Source: an uncultured Eubacteriales bacterium (lineage in GTDB: Bacteria; Bacillota; Clostridia; Oscillospirales; Butyricicoccaceae). From it: a stretch of 15,337 bases of DNA. The stretch is taken from contig CAJKFC010000046.1 in NCBI GenBank assembly GCA_905199135.1, forward strand, positions 1 through 15,337, in the 5' to 3' direction. The translations under genes were made by a program, and so were the position numbers. The notes under the pieces were generated by a model. That model saw only the letters and a list, made by a program, of their open reading frames with translations, did no database searches and was not told the DNA's origin. Of this stretch, positions 6,292 to 12,602 are shown piece after piece. Each line of letters opens with the position of its first letter. The stretch's first letter is position 1.

Positions 6292-7359
6292 CTATTCGGT
6301 TTTTCCGTCTTTTATAAATGTGAACTGTGAGCGGTTGAAACCGGGGTTGCTTTCGAATATGACAAGGTCAAAGTCGTTCTGCTCGATATAGTCATAAAGA
6401 CTTTCTTTGTATTGCCTTGTGTCGACTACATGGAGTTCTTCAATGCCGAGAGACATAAACGGTGTCAGCACACAGCCGAAAGAATCTCTGAGTATCAGTA
6501 TTTTCGCGCCGTTTTTACAGGAGAGATTTTTGCATATCTCAAGGCTGTAATCGGAGGTGTAGAAGACATAGGGGGATGCGGTGTATATGTCGGTGTTTTC
6601 AAGAAGGGAGTAGTCGGAAAAACAGTCTTCAAAGCTGCCGTTTTCCTCTATGCCCATTATGGGAACGGAGCGGTAAAATGAGGTTTCAAAATCGGGAGTT
6701 ATCACAGTGAAATCGTCGATTCCCGCGTAATATTTACCGACCTTTTTGCCCTGACTTCCGAGGAAACATTTTTCGTATGTGCTGTATTCGAAATTATCGG
6801 GATCCAAAATGCCGCTGTCGAGGTCTAAATTATATAGTTCGTTTATCTTTTCAAGGACAAGCTTTGCGGCTTCAAGCCCTGTCTGCGGCAGCCAGTGGTG
6901 GGAGGGTTTAAAAAATTTGCCGTAGCCGTGTATTTCGTCTTTAAGGTCATAGGTGTCAAGTCCTTTTTCCTGCAGGGCAGACAGCATGGCGTCGCCGTTT
7001 GATGCGAAAAAATTCTCCTCGCCGTTAGGCAGAGTCTCCATGTCAAAAGGCACCTTGTGGGGAGTCTGAAGATAGAGAAAGGGAACACCCTGATTTTCCA
7101 CCCATGTTCCGAAATCACACAGCTTGGAGATGTAAGGGGAGATGTCCTCGCTCTGACCGGCGAAGGTGAGATAGTCGCCTTCAAGCCTCATTACGCTGTA
7201 TTTCGGGTCGTCGGGATCGGGGATAACATCTCTGCCTATGAGGCGGTAAAAACCGCCTTTGAGGTCGGTTTTTGTGTTCTGCGGCAGGAAAAACCAGGAG
7301 GCGCAGACGGCAATTACTGCCAGCGCCAAAATAACTGAAACAACGGCTTTTTTCTTCAT
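6292..7359 (-). CDS. Secreted/membrane-anchored SGNH-like protein of the AlgX/AlgJ (DHHW) group
   Basis: 355 residues with an N-terminal signal anchor (about 5-25) and an extracytoplasmic domain. Recognisable landmarks are a QTPHK segment (98-102), KPSHHW (151-156) and LRDSFG (290-295). These correspond to the D-x-H block and the nucleophile-serine block of the SGNH-like AlgX/AlgJ domain, which handles O-acetyl groups on extracellular polysaccharides. In the usual DHHW form an Asp precedes the two His. Here it is Ser153 (codon TCC), while H154, H155 and S293 remain, so the catalytic triad may be altered and acetyl-transfer activity is unproven. The ATG at 7359 has an AAGGAG site 5 bases away. 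No MBOAT acyltransferase partner is in the window. The gene diverges from the capA-type operon. Confidence 0.75.
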   Translation of the reverse strand: MKKKAVVSVILALAVIAVCASWFFLPQNTKTDLKGGFYRLIGRDVIPDPDDPKYSVMRLEGDYLTFAGQSEDISPYISKLCDFGTWVENQGVPFLYLQTPHKVPFDMETLPNGEENFFASNGDAMLSALQEKGLDTYDLKDEIHGYGKFFKPSHHWLPQTGLEAAKLVLEKINELYNLDLDSGILDPDNFEYSTYEKCFLGSQGKKVGKYYAGIDDFTVITPDFETSFYRSVPIMGIEENGSFEDCFSDYSLLENTDIYTASPYVFYTSDYSLEICKNLSCKNGAKILILRDSFGCVLTPFMSLGIEELHVVDTRQYKESLYDYIEQNDFDLVIFESNPGFNRSQFTFIKDGKTE

Positions 7360-7376
7360 AATTCTCCTTTTTCACA

Positions 7377-7405
7377 TTGCAAAAATATTAAAAATATGTT
7401 ATAAT
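7377..7405 (+). promoter_or_regulatory. Sigma-A promoter of the capA-dusB-sigma-anti-sigma operon
   Basis: TTGCAA (7377-7382), a 17-base spacer, and TATAAT (7400-7405) with an extended -10 TG. The start is expected near 7412, so the leader is only about a dozen bases, beginning almost at the ribosome binding site. The 16 bases ending in the -10 are identical to those of the promoter at 1952-1980. Confidence 0.75.
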
Positions 7406-7411
7406 ACACCG

Positions 7412-7419
7412 AGAGGTGA
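7412..7419 (+). promoter_or_regulatory. Ribosome binding site fixing the TTG start at 7425
   Basis: AGAGGTGA stands 5 bases before TTG 7425. The upstream in-frame GTG at 7416 lies within this element and has no site of its own, so the TTG is the likelier start. Confidence 0.65.
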
Positions 7420-7424
7420 TTGGA

Positions 7425-8633
7425 TTGAACAAGCTTTTGAAATTTATATCTGTGTGGCTTCTGGCAGCATGCCTTTTCGGCTGCGCAAATCCCGACATAG
7501 AGACCACAGTGAATATACCCGTCACGGCAGGTACCGAGAGTACGACGGAGGCAACGGAAGTGCCTACCCCTGCGGTGGAGGAGAAGAGAATTTCCTTCGC
7601 GGCCGTGGGCGACAATCTTCTACATAATACTGTAACATATTCCGCCCAAATTGAAAAGGGTAAATTTGATTTTTCTCCCATATATAAGGACATCGGTGCC
7701 CTTGCGGGAAAATATGACCTTGCGTTTGTCAATCAGGAGATACCACTCGGAGGAGTTGAGCTGGGTATAAGCGGATATCCCACCTTTAACGGCCCTGCCG
7801 AGGCGGCTGACGGACTTTTCGGTGCAGGATTCGACATCATAAATGTCGCCAGCAATCACTCCCTCGATAAGGGAATGAATGGTCTTTTGGCGTCTTTGGA
7901 GAACATAAAGGCGGCAGGCTTTGACAAGATAGCGGGAGCGTTTCCCGATGAGGAAAATCTCGACGATTTTCTTATATTTGAGCAGGACGGCGTCAAAATA
8001 GGTATGCTGTCCTATACATACGGGACAAACGGCATTCCGCTGCCGCAGAGCAACCCCAATATAGTTCCCCTTATAGATACCGACAAGATAACGGCCGATG
8101 TGGAAAAAATCAGAGACGACTGTGATGTTCTCATAGTTTCCATGCACTGGGGCACCGAGTATAAGCTGTCTCCCACAGACAATCAGAAGGAGCTTGCGTC
8201 TCTTCTCAATGAGCTGGGAGTCGATGTCATTATCGGTCATCACCCTCATGTCATAGAGCCTGTCGAGGTTCTCACAAGCTCTTCGGGACATGAAACCGTG
8301 TGTTTTTATTCCCTCGGCAACTTTGTATCCAATCAGCACGACGCACCCACAATGCTGGGCGGCATGGCAAGCTTTGAGATAGTAAAGACCATAGAGGGGG
8401 ATATCGAGATACAGAATTACGGCGTGCTGCCCATTGTCACCCATTTTAACAGCAACGCCTCTCAGTTTAACATCTATCCTTTGGACAATTATACAGAGGA
8501 CATGGCCAACGCCCACGGAATAAATAAATACGACAGCAGATTCGGATATAACTACCTTCATGAGCTTGCCGACGAGGTTTTGCAGGAATACCGCCTGACT
8601 GTCGGCGATTTGGAGAAGTTATTCAATGATTAA
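7425..8633 (+). CDS. CapA-type metallophosphatase lipoprotein
   Basis: 402 residues from the TTG at 7425. A lipoprotein signal peptide ends in the lipobox LFGC with the lipidated Cys at 20, followed by a Thr/Pro/Glu-rich linker (25-55). The PGA_cap (CapA) metallophosphatase-fold domain then shows AVGDNLLH (D63, H67), VNQE (N103/E105), ASNHSLD (N144/H145), MHWG (H241), GHHPH (H272-H275) and SLGNFVSN. CapA proteins were named for poly-gamma-glutamate capsule assembly, but most single copies, like this one without capB or capC, have unknown substrates. The protein should sit on the outer face of the membrane. It is first in an operon and overlaps dusB by 8 bases. No catalytic-type residue appears missing. 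Confidence 0.88.
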   Translation: MNKLLKFISVWLLAACLFGCANPDIETTVNIPVTAGTESTTEATEVPTPAVEEKRISFAAVGDNLLHNTVTYSAQIEKGKFDFSPIYKDIGALAGKYDLAFVNQEIPLGGVELGISGYPTFNGPAEAADGLFGAGFDIINVASNHSLDKGMNGLLASLENIKAAGFDKIAGAFPDEENLDDFLIFEQDGVKIGMLSYTYGTNGIPLPQSNPNIVPLIDTDKITADVEKIRDDCDVLIVSMHWGTEYKLSPTDNQKELASLLNELGVDVIIGHHPHVIEPVEVLTSSSGHETVCFYSLGNFVSNQHDAPTMLGGMASFEIVKTIEGDIEIQNYGVLPIVTHFNSNASQFNIYPLDNYTEDMANAHGINKYDSRFGYNYLHELADEVLQEYRLTVGDLEKLFND

Positions 8634-9609
8634 AAGCGTAAATATTGCAGGCATAGACATAGCAAACAGATATTTCCTCGCTCCCATGGCGGGTATAACA
8701 GACAGCGCCTTCCGCTCTGTCTGCAAAAGCTTCGGAGCGGGTCTCACATACAGTGAAATGGTCAGCGCAAAGGCTTTGACATTCAGAGATAAAAAAAGCC
8801 TTTCGCTTTTGGAGGCGGGAGACGATGAGCTGCCATTTATCGTGCAGATTTTCGGCAGTGAGCCCGAGGTGTGCGCCGAGGGAGCTCTCATAGCCATAGA
8901 GAATTCCAAAGCGGCGGCAATAGATATAAATATGGGCTGTCCCGTGCCGAAAATAGTTCTCAACCATGAGGGAAGCGCCCTTATGAAGGATATAAAAAGA
9001 GCGGAGCAGGTCATAACAGCAGTCAAAAGAGCGATAGATTTGCCGCTGACGGTAAAGTTCAGAAGGGGATTTACCTTTGACGACCTTAACGCCGTGGAGT
9101 TTGCCAAAATGGCGGAGAGCGCAGGCGTCAGCGCCGTCTGTGTCCACGGCAGAACGAGGACGCAGATGTACAGCGGACAGTCCGATATGCAGACCATTGC
9201 CGATGTAAAAAATGCCGTTTCTGTCCCGGTAATCGCCAGCGGAGATATTTTCTCTCCTGAGGACGCATTCAAAGCCATGGACGAATACGGCGCCGATGCC
9301 GTGATGGCGGCGAGGGGCTCTTTGGGAAATCCTTTTATTTTCAGAGAGTTTTTGCAGTATGAAGAGACGGGAAGTTATGAAAAACCGTCCTATGACGAAA
9401 TATTCGATACGATGAAAAACCATATAGCACTTGCGGCCGAGAGAAAGGGCGAGAGAAGGGCCGTAGCCGAGTGCCGCAAGCATATGCTCTGGTATCTCAA
9501 GGGCATAAGGGGTTCAAAAAAACACAAAACAGTGCTCACCTCTCTGGACGATTACAGAGAGGTCATAGCCTATCTTGACGAAATAAAAAACGATTGCAGG
9601 CAGGTGTAA
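8626..9609 (+). CDS. dusB: tRNA-dihydrouridine synthase
   Basis: 327 residues, a normal size. It reduces uridine to dihydrouridine in tRNA with FMN and NAD(P)H. A TIM-barrel start with LAPMAGITD (18-26), the INMGCP motif with catalytic Cys105, the VKFRRGF stretch, the HGRTRTQMYSG motif, the SGDIFS phosphate-binding turn and AARGSLGNPF mark the Dus family, closest to the DusB type of Firmicutes. The ATG at 8626 lies inside the end of the capA-type gene (ATGATTAA), which points to translational coupling; the preceding GGAGAAG serves as ribosome site. The sigma-factor gene follows after 2 bases, so all four genes from 7425 to 10965 form one operon. Confidence 0.94.
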   Translation: MIKSVNIAGIDIANRYFLAPMAGITDSAFRSVCKSFGAGLTYSEMVSAKALTFRDKKSLSLLEAGDDELPFIVQIFGSEPEVCAEGALIAIENSKAAAIDINMGCPVPKIVLNHEGSALMKDIKRAEQVITAVKRAIDLPLTVKFRRGFTFDDLNAVEFAKMAESAGVSAVCVHGRTRTQMYSGQSDMQTIADVKNAVSVPVIASGDIFSPEDAFKAMDEYGADAVMAARGSLGNPFIFREFLQYEETGSYEKPSYDEIFDTMKNHIALAAERKGERRAVAECRKHMLWYLKGIRGSKKHKTVLTSLDDYREVIAYLDEIKNDCRQV

Positions 9610-9611
9610 CT

Positions 9612-10175
9612 ATGCTGATCGAAAAGGAGCTTGTCAAAAAAGCCGCCGCCGGCGACGGCCAAGCGTTTGAACATCTTGTCACGATGTACGAAAAAAAGGT
9701 GTACAGTCTTGCTTATAAAACTCTGGGCAGTGAGCAGGACGCTTTGGATGTGTCTCAGGATGTGTTCTTGAAAGTGTATAAATATCTGAGCGGCTTTAAA
9801 CAGGAGAGCTCTTTTTCCACATGGATATACAGTATAACGATAAACAGCTGCCGCGATCATATACGGAAAAATAAAAACTACGACATATCGCTGATGTCCT
9901 CCGATCAGGATGAAGAAGAATATGCCATAGAGGTTCCCGATATAAAGTACAGCCCCGAAAAGCAGTATGAGCAGAAGGAATTTATCGAGAGCATAAAAAA
10001 AGGCATAAAGCTTTTGAATCCGTCTTACAGAGAGGTGCTGGCTCTCAGGGTAAACGGAAAATCTTATGCCGAAATAGCGGCAATACTCTCTCTCGATGTG
10101 GGAACGGTAAAGTCGAGAATATCGAGGGCGAGGGAAAATCTGAGAAAATATTTGTTTGATAATGGAACTTTTTAA
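9612..10175 (+). CDS. ECF-type RNA polymerase sigma factor (sigma-70 family)
   Basis: 187 residues from the ATG at 9612, preceded by AGGTG (9602-9606) that overlaps the dusB end. A TTG at 9594 would add six residues inside dusB and lacks a site. Region 2 (about 8-86) contains QDALDVSQDVFLKVY and FSTWIYSITINSCRDHIRK, the usual ECF core-binding and -10 recognition helices. Region 4 (about 126-181) contains SYREVLALRVNGKSYAEIA and the helix-turn-helix VGTVKSRISRARENL for -35 binding. Regions 1 and 3 are missing, as expected for an ECF factor. The anti-sigma gene follows 43 bases on. The most similar characterised group is the B. subtilis SigW/SigM type, by general pattern only. The signal is unknown. 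Confidence 0.93.
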   Translation: MLIEKELVKKAAAGDGQAFEHLVTMYEKKVYSLAYKTLGSEQDALDVSQDVFLKVYKYLSGFKQESSFSTWIYSITINSCRDHIRKNKNYDISLMSSDQDEEEYAIEVPDIKYSPEKQYEQKEFIESIKKGIKLLNPSYREVLALRVNGKSYAEIAAILSLDVGTVKSRISRARENLRKYLFDNGTF

Positions 10176-10190
10176 GGTTTTCGGCGTCTA
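10163..10190 (+). promoter_or_regulatory. Putative ECF-sigma promoter in front of the anti-sigma gene
   Basis: TGGAAC (10163-10168), an AT-rich start of spacer (TTTTTAA), 16 bases in total, then CGTCTA (10185-10190). This resembles the TGAAAC-N16-CGTC promoters of Bacillus extracytoplasmic sigma factors. It overlaps the last codons of the sigma gene, and the expected start falls near 10197, just ahead of the anti-sigma ribosome site (AGGAG, 10209-10213). Only reading by eye supports it. Confidence 0.45.
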
Positions 10191-10218
10191 AAACAACATA
10201 AGCGATATAGGAGAGTTT

Positions 10219-10965
10219 ATGAATAACTGTAAAAAATACATCGAACAGATGAATATGTATCTCGACGGTGAGCTGAAAGCCTCGGAAATTCCTCAGCTTT
10301 TGGAGCATATAGAGAAATGTCCCAACTGTGAAAAAAGGTTTGAGATGTTAAAGCTCATCACTTTCGGCATGAGGGAAGCCGATATAGCCGTTCCCGAAAA
10401 TCTCCATGAGAAGATAATGGAGGGAGTAAAGGAAGAGCAGAAACTTCACCGAAACAAGAGGCGCATAGCCCGCATAAGCAAGTTTTCTGCCCTTGCAGCC
10501 GTGCTCGTCATAGCCATGATGGGAGCGTATATAAAGTTTATGCCCCTTTCCAAATCAACCGAAAGCGCGGGGAATGCCGAGAATACCATGCAGGATACCG
10601 TATTGGCGGAAACAAAGGGAGCGCCTAAAACCGCCATGTTTGCCTCCGGTCAGAACAGTGTAGAAAATGCGGCAGAAGATGTGGCAAAAGGAGGAAAAGC
10701 CATAGCGGATATAAAGACTTTCGCCTTTTACAAGATATACGAGGGAGATGAACCACTGCCCGATTTTGTAACCGATGAATATGAATACACCTATTCGGAG
10801 GGAAACGGACTTTATTATGTCTATGTGCAAAATACTGATGACACCGTAAAGACTTTTGAGAGTGAGCTTGAGAGCTGCGGATATACAGAAAGCGACACCG
10901 ACGCCGATTTTGCAGAAGCCGATCCGCAGAGCGAATATGGCATATATATCATAGCCGCGAGATAA
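10219..10965 (+). CDS. Zinc-binding anti-sigma factor, membrane-spanning
   Basis: 248 residues. The N-terminal ~45 residues form a ZAS (zf-HC2) anti-sigma domain with ligands C4, H30, C34 and C37 (HIEKCPNC, the H-x3-C-x2-C core) and the YLDGEL helix. A basic stretch precedes one membrane helix (about 88-107). The outer part (about 110-248) has an Ala/Asn/Thr-rich linker and a C-terminal domain from about 163 (IKTFAFYKIY onward) with aromatic beta-strand-like segments that I do not recognise. It should bind the sigma factor encoded just upstream and hold it inactive until a cell-envelope signal. The ATG has AGGAGAG (10209-10215). No dedicated site-1 protease gene is near. Confidence 0.88.
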   Translation: MNNCKKYIEQMNMYLDGELKASEIPQLLEHIEKCPNCEKRFEMLKLITFGMREADIAVPENLHEKIMEGVKEEQKLHRNKRRIARISKFSALAAVLVIAMMGAYIKFMPLSKSTESAGNAENTMQDTVLAETKGAPKTAMFASGQNSVENAAEDVAKGGKAIADIKTFAFYKIYEGDEPLPDFVTDEYEYTYSEGNGLYYVYVQNTDDTVKTFESELESCGYTESDTDADFAEADPQSEYGIYIIAAR

Positions 10966-10983
10966 AACATCATAAGAAATCAG

Positions 10984-11020
10984 AGCCCGAAATCTGTATG
11001 CACAGATTTCGGGCTTTTTT
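10984..11020 (+). terminator. Intrinsic terminator of the capA-dusB-sigma-anti-sigma operon
   Basis: A perfect 14-bp stem (10984-10997 with 11002-11015) with an ATGC loop, running into a T-tract at 11015-11020 that continues after a single A. It lies 18 bases after the anti-sigma stop and separates that operon from the sporulation operon. Confidence 0.92.
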
Positions 11021-11031
11021 ATTTGCCGTCA

Positions 11032-11060
11032 GTCATATTTTCCGCTTTTTAAAATAAAAT
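11032..11060 (+). promoter_or_regulatory. Putative sigma-E (mother-cell) promoter of the sipL-spoIVA operon
   Basis: GTCATATT (11032-11039) equals the B. subtilis sigma-E -35 consensus. It is followed after 13 bases by AATAAAAT (11053-11060), which matches CATACAAT at six of eight positions. The start would be near 11067, some 34 bases before the sipL ATG. No convincing TTGACA/TATAAT pair is present in this gap. Confidence 0.55.
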
Positions 11061-11084
11061 TTAGCAAAAAGAAAATATGTGCAA

Positions 11085-11089
11085 AGGAG
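11085..11089 (+). promoter_or_regulatory. Ribosome binding site fixing the sipL start at 11101
   Basis: AGGAG lies 11 bases before ATG 11101. The in-frame ATG at 11077 has no Shine-Dalgarno sequence before it, and would put this site inside the coding frame. Confidence 0.65.
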
Positions 11090-11100
11090 AAGCGGACAAT

Positions 11101-12591
11101 ATGGAGCTGATAAAGAAGAAGATAGGGAAATATGTTCCCGTGATATCAAAGGAGGAGATTTCGGAAATGTCGGTGGAAGCGATAGTCCCCGACAGCATTT
11201 CCGATATTTTAAAAATTTCAGCGGCGCTTGCCGATGTCACCATAAGCGGCAAAGATGTTCAGACCGACAGGGTGCTCGTCAAGGGAATGTGCAGAGTGTC
11301 TGTGGTGTGTACTGCCGAAAATGAGGGAGCGGGGGTCGTGATACCTGTTTCGCTGCCCCTGTCACATGTGATGGCGATTCAGGGTTGCACTTCGGACAGC
11401 AAGGCGGAGATAGACATCAGGATAAAGGAGTGCACAGCCCATATAATAAATTCGAGAAAAATCTCGGTAAAGGCAGTTGTTATAATATCTGTACGAATCT
11501 ACAACTGCGTTGAAACAGAACTGACCAAGGGCATTGAGGAGACTGAAGGAGTATTTTGTCTTGAAAAGCCTGTCTGCGATGAATACATATCTTCCATAAT
11601 CGAAAAGCAGGTGAGAATTGCCGAGAGCGTCTCTCTGGACAGAGGACTCGTACCTTTGAAGTGTCAGTCAGGCGTAGACATAGAAGATGTGAAGGTCATC
11701 AAGGGTAAGGCCATGATACGCGGAAACTGTGTGCTGAAAGTCGCGTTTATGTGCAGAGAAACGGGAGATATAAGGACAGAGAAATATCATCTGCCTTTTT
11801 CCTGTGTAGCTGAAGACGACTGTCTGGAAAACGGAAAGAAGCTTGAGACATCGGCGGTTACGGCTCAGGCCGACATATCGGTTTCGGAAAGCGCAGGCGG
11901 AAGTGTGCTCGGCTGCGATATATGCGTCATACTCACAATAAAGTGCATCGAGGAGATAGAGGAAAAAATACTGTGTGATGTTTTCAGCAGCGTATACGAG
12001 ATGAAGACAGAGGCTGTTCAGATATCGGCAAACGGCAAATCGGGCACAGATGCCCAGAGAAAAAACATCTCTCATGTGTTTGAAAGCGTCACCGATGCCG
12101 AAAAGGTGTGTGACTTTACAGATACAATAATATCAACTCTTACAGGGGAAAATGTTCTGGATAGCTCCATATATCTCTGTGTGGTTTACAAAAGTCGCGA
12201 GGGAGAGATCGAGAGCGTACAGCTGAAACACGATGTCAGCTATGAAATACCCGGCAGCTTTATGGACGCCGAGGCCGTGCTGGAGAATGTGTCGGTGGAA
12301 TGCACCGACGGAGGAAATATCAAGCTGGAATGTGAGATCGTATATCTCATAAGACGAGGCGGAACAATTCCCGTATCCCAGATAACCAAATGCGAGCTTT
12401 TGAAGGACTGTCCCAAGAAGCGCAGCACTGCCGCCACCCTTATTTTGAGAAATGTAGCCAAGGGCGAGAGCGTATGGGATATAGCTAAAAAATACAGCAC
12501 ATCTCCCGCGGCAATTTTAGAGGCCAACAAGCTGGAAAACGAAGAGGCCGTAACGAGCGGAAAGCTCATTATGATACCGATAGTAAAATAA
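11101..12591 (+). CDS. sipL: SipL-like spore morphogenesis protein: SPOCS (DUF3794) domains plus C-terminal LysM
   Basis: 496 residues. SipL of Clostridioides difficile binds SpoIVA through its C-terminal LysM domain and holds the coat to the forespore; Bacillus SpoVID plays the matching role. Here two clear SPOCS/DUF3794 repeats (about 8-125 and 155-282) and a weaker third segment (about 310-430) precede a LysM domain (about 447-496), seen as VAKGESVWDIAKKYSTSPAAILEANKL followed by GKLIMIP. There is no signal peptide, which fits a mother-cell cytosolic protein. Cysteines are frequent (22). The next gene is spoIVA, the known partner, starting 11 bases later, which strongly supports the SipL call. 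The alternative is a generic DUF3794-LysM protein. Confidence 0.87.
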   Translation: MELIKKKIGKYVPVISKEEISEMSVEAIVPDSISDILKISAALADVTISGKDVQTDRVLVKGMCRVSVVCTAENEGAGVVIPVSLPLSHVMAIQGCTSDSKAEIDIRIKECTAHIINSRKISVKAVVIISVRIYNCVETELTKGIEETEGVFCLEKPVCDEYISSIIEKQVRIAESVSLDRGLVPLKCQSGVDIEDVKVIKGKAMIRGNCVLKVAFMCRETGDIRTEKYHLPFSCVAEDDCLENGKKLETSAVTAQADISVSESAGGSVLGCDICVILTIKCIEEIEEKILCDVFSSVYEMKTEAVQISANGKSGTDAQRKNISHVFESVTDAEKVCDFTDTIISTLTGENVLDSSIYLCVVYKSREGEIESVQLKHDVSYEIPGSFMDAEAVLENVSVECTDGGNIKLECEIVYLIRRGGTIPVSQITKCELLKDCPKKRSTAATLILRNVAKGESVWDIAKKYSTSPAAILEANKLENEEAVTSGKLIMIPIVK

Positions 12592-12602
12592 AGGAGGACA
12601 AT

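Noticed and set aside
6292..7359. Pairing of the AlgX-like gene with the CapA-like gene as a capsule or alginate locus
   Set aside because: No MBOAT acyltransferase, polymerase, capB or capC is present, so polymer synthesis cannot be claimed.
7416..7424. GTG at 7416 as the CapA-type start
   Set aside because: It falls within the ribosome binding site; the TTG at 7425 has proper spacing and gives a normal lipoprotein signal.
7620..8561. Open minus-strand frame of 313 codons
   Set aside because: Antisense to the CapA-type gene, with no recognisable domain or ribosome site; the plus frame has all the family motifs.
8623..9483. Open minus-strand frame of 286 codons
   Set aside because: Antisense to dusB with shadow-like composition; a second overlapping minus frame at 8619-9278 is equally featureless.
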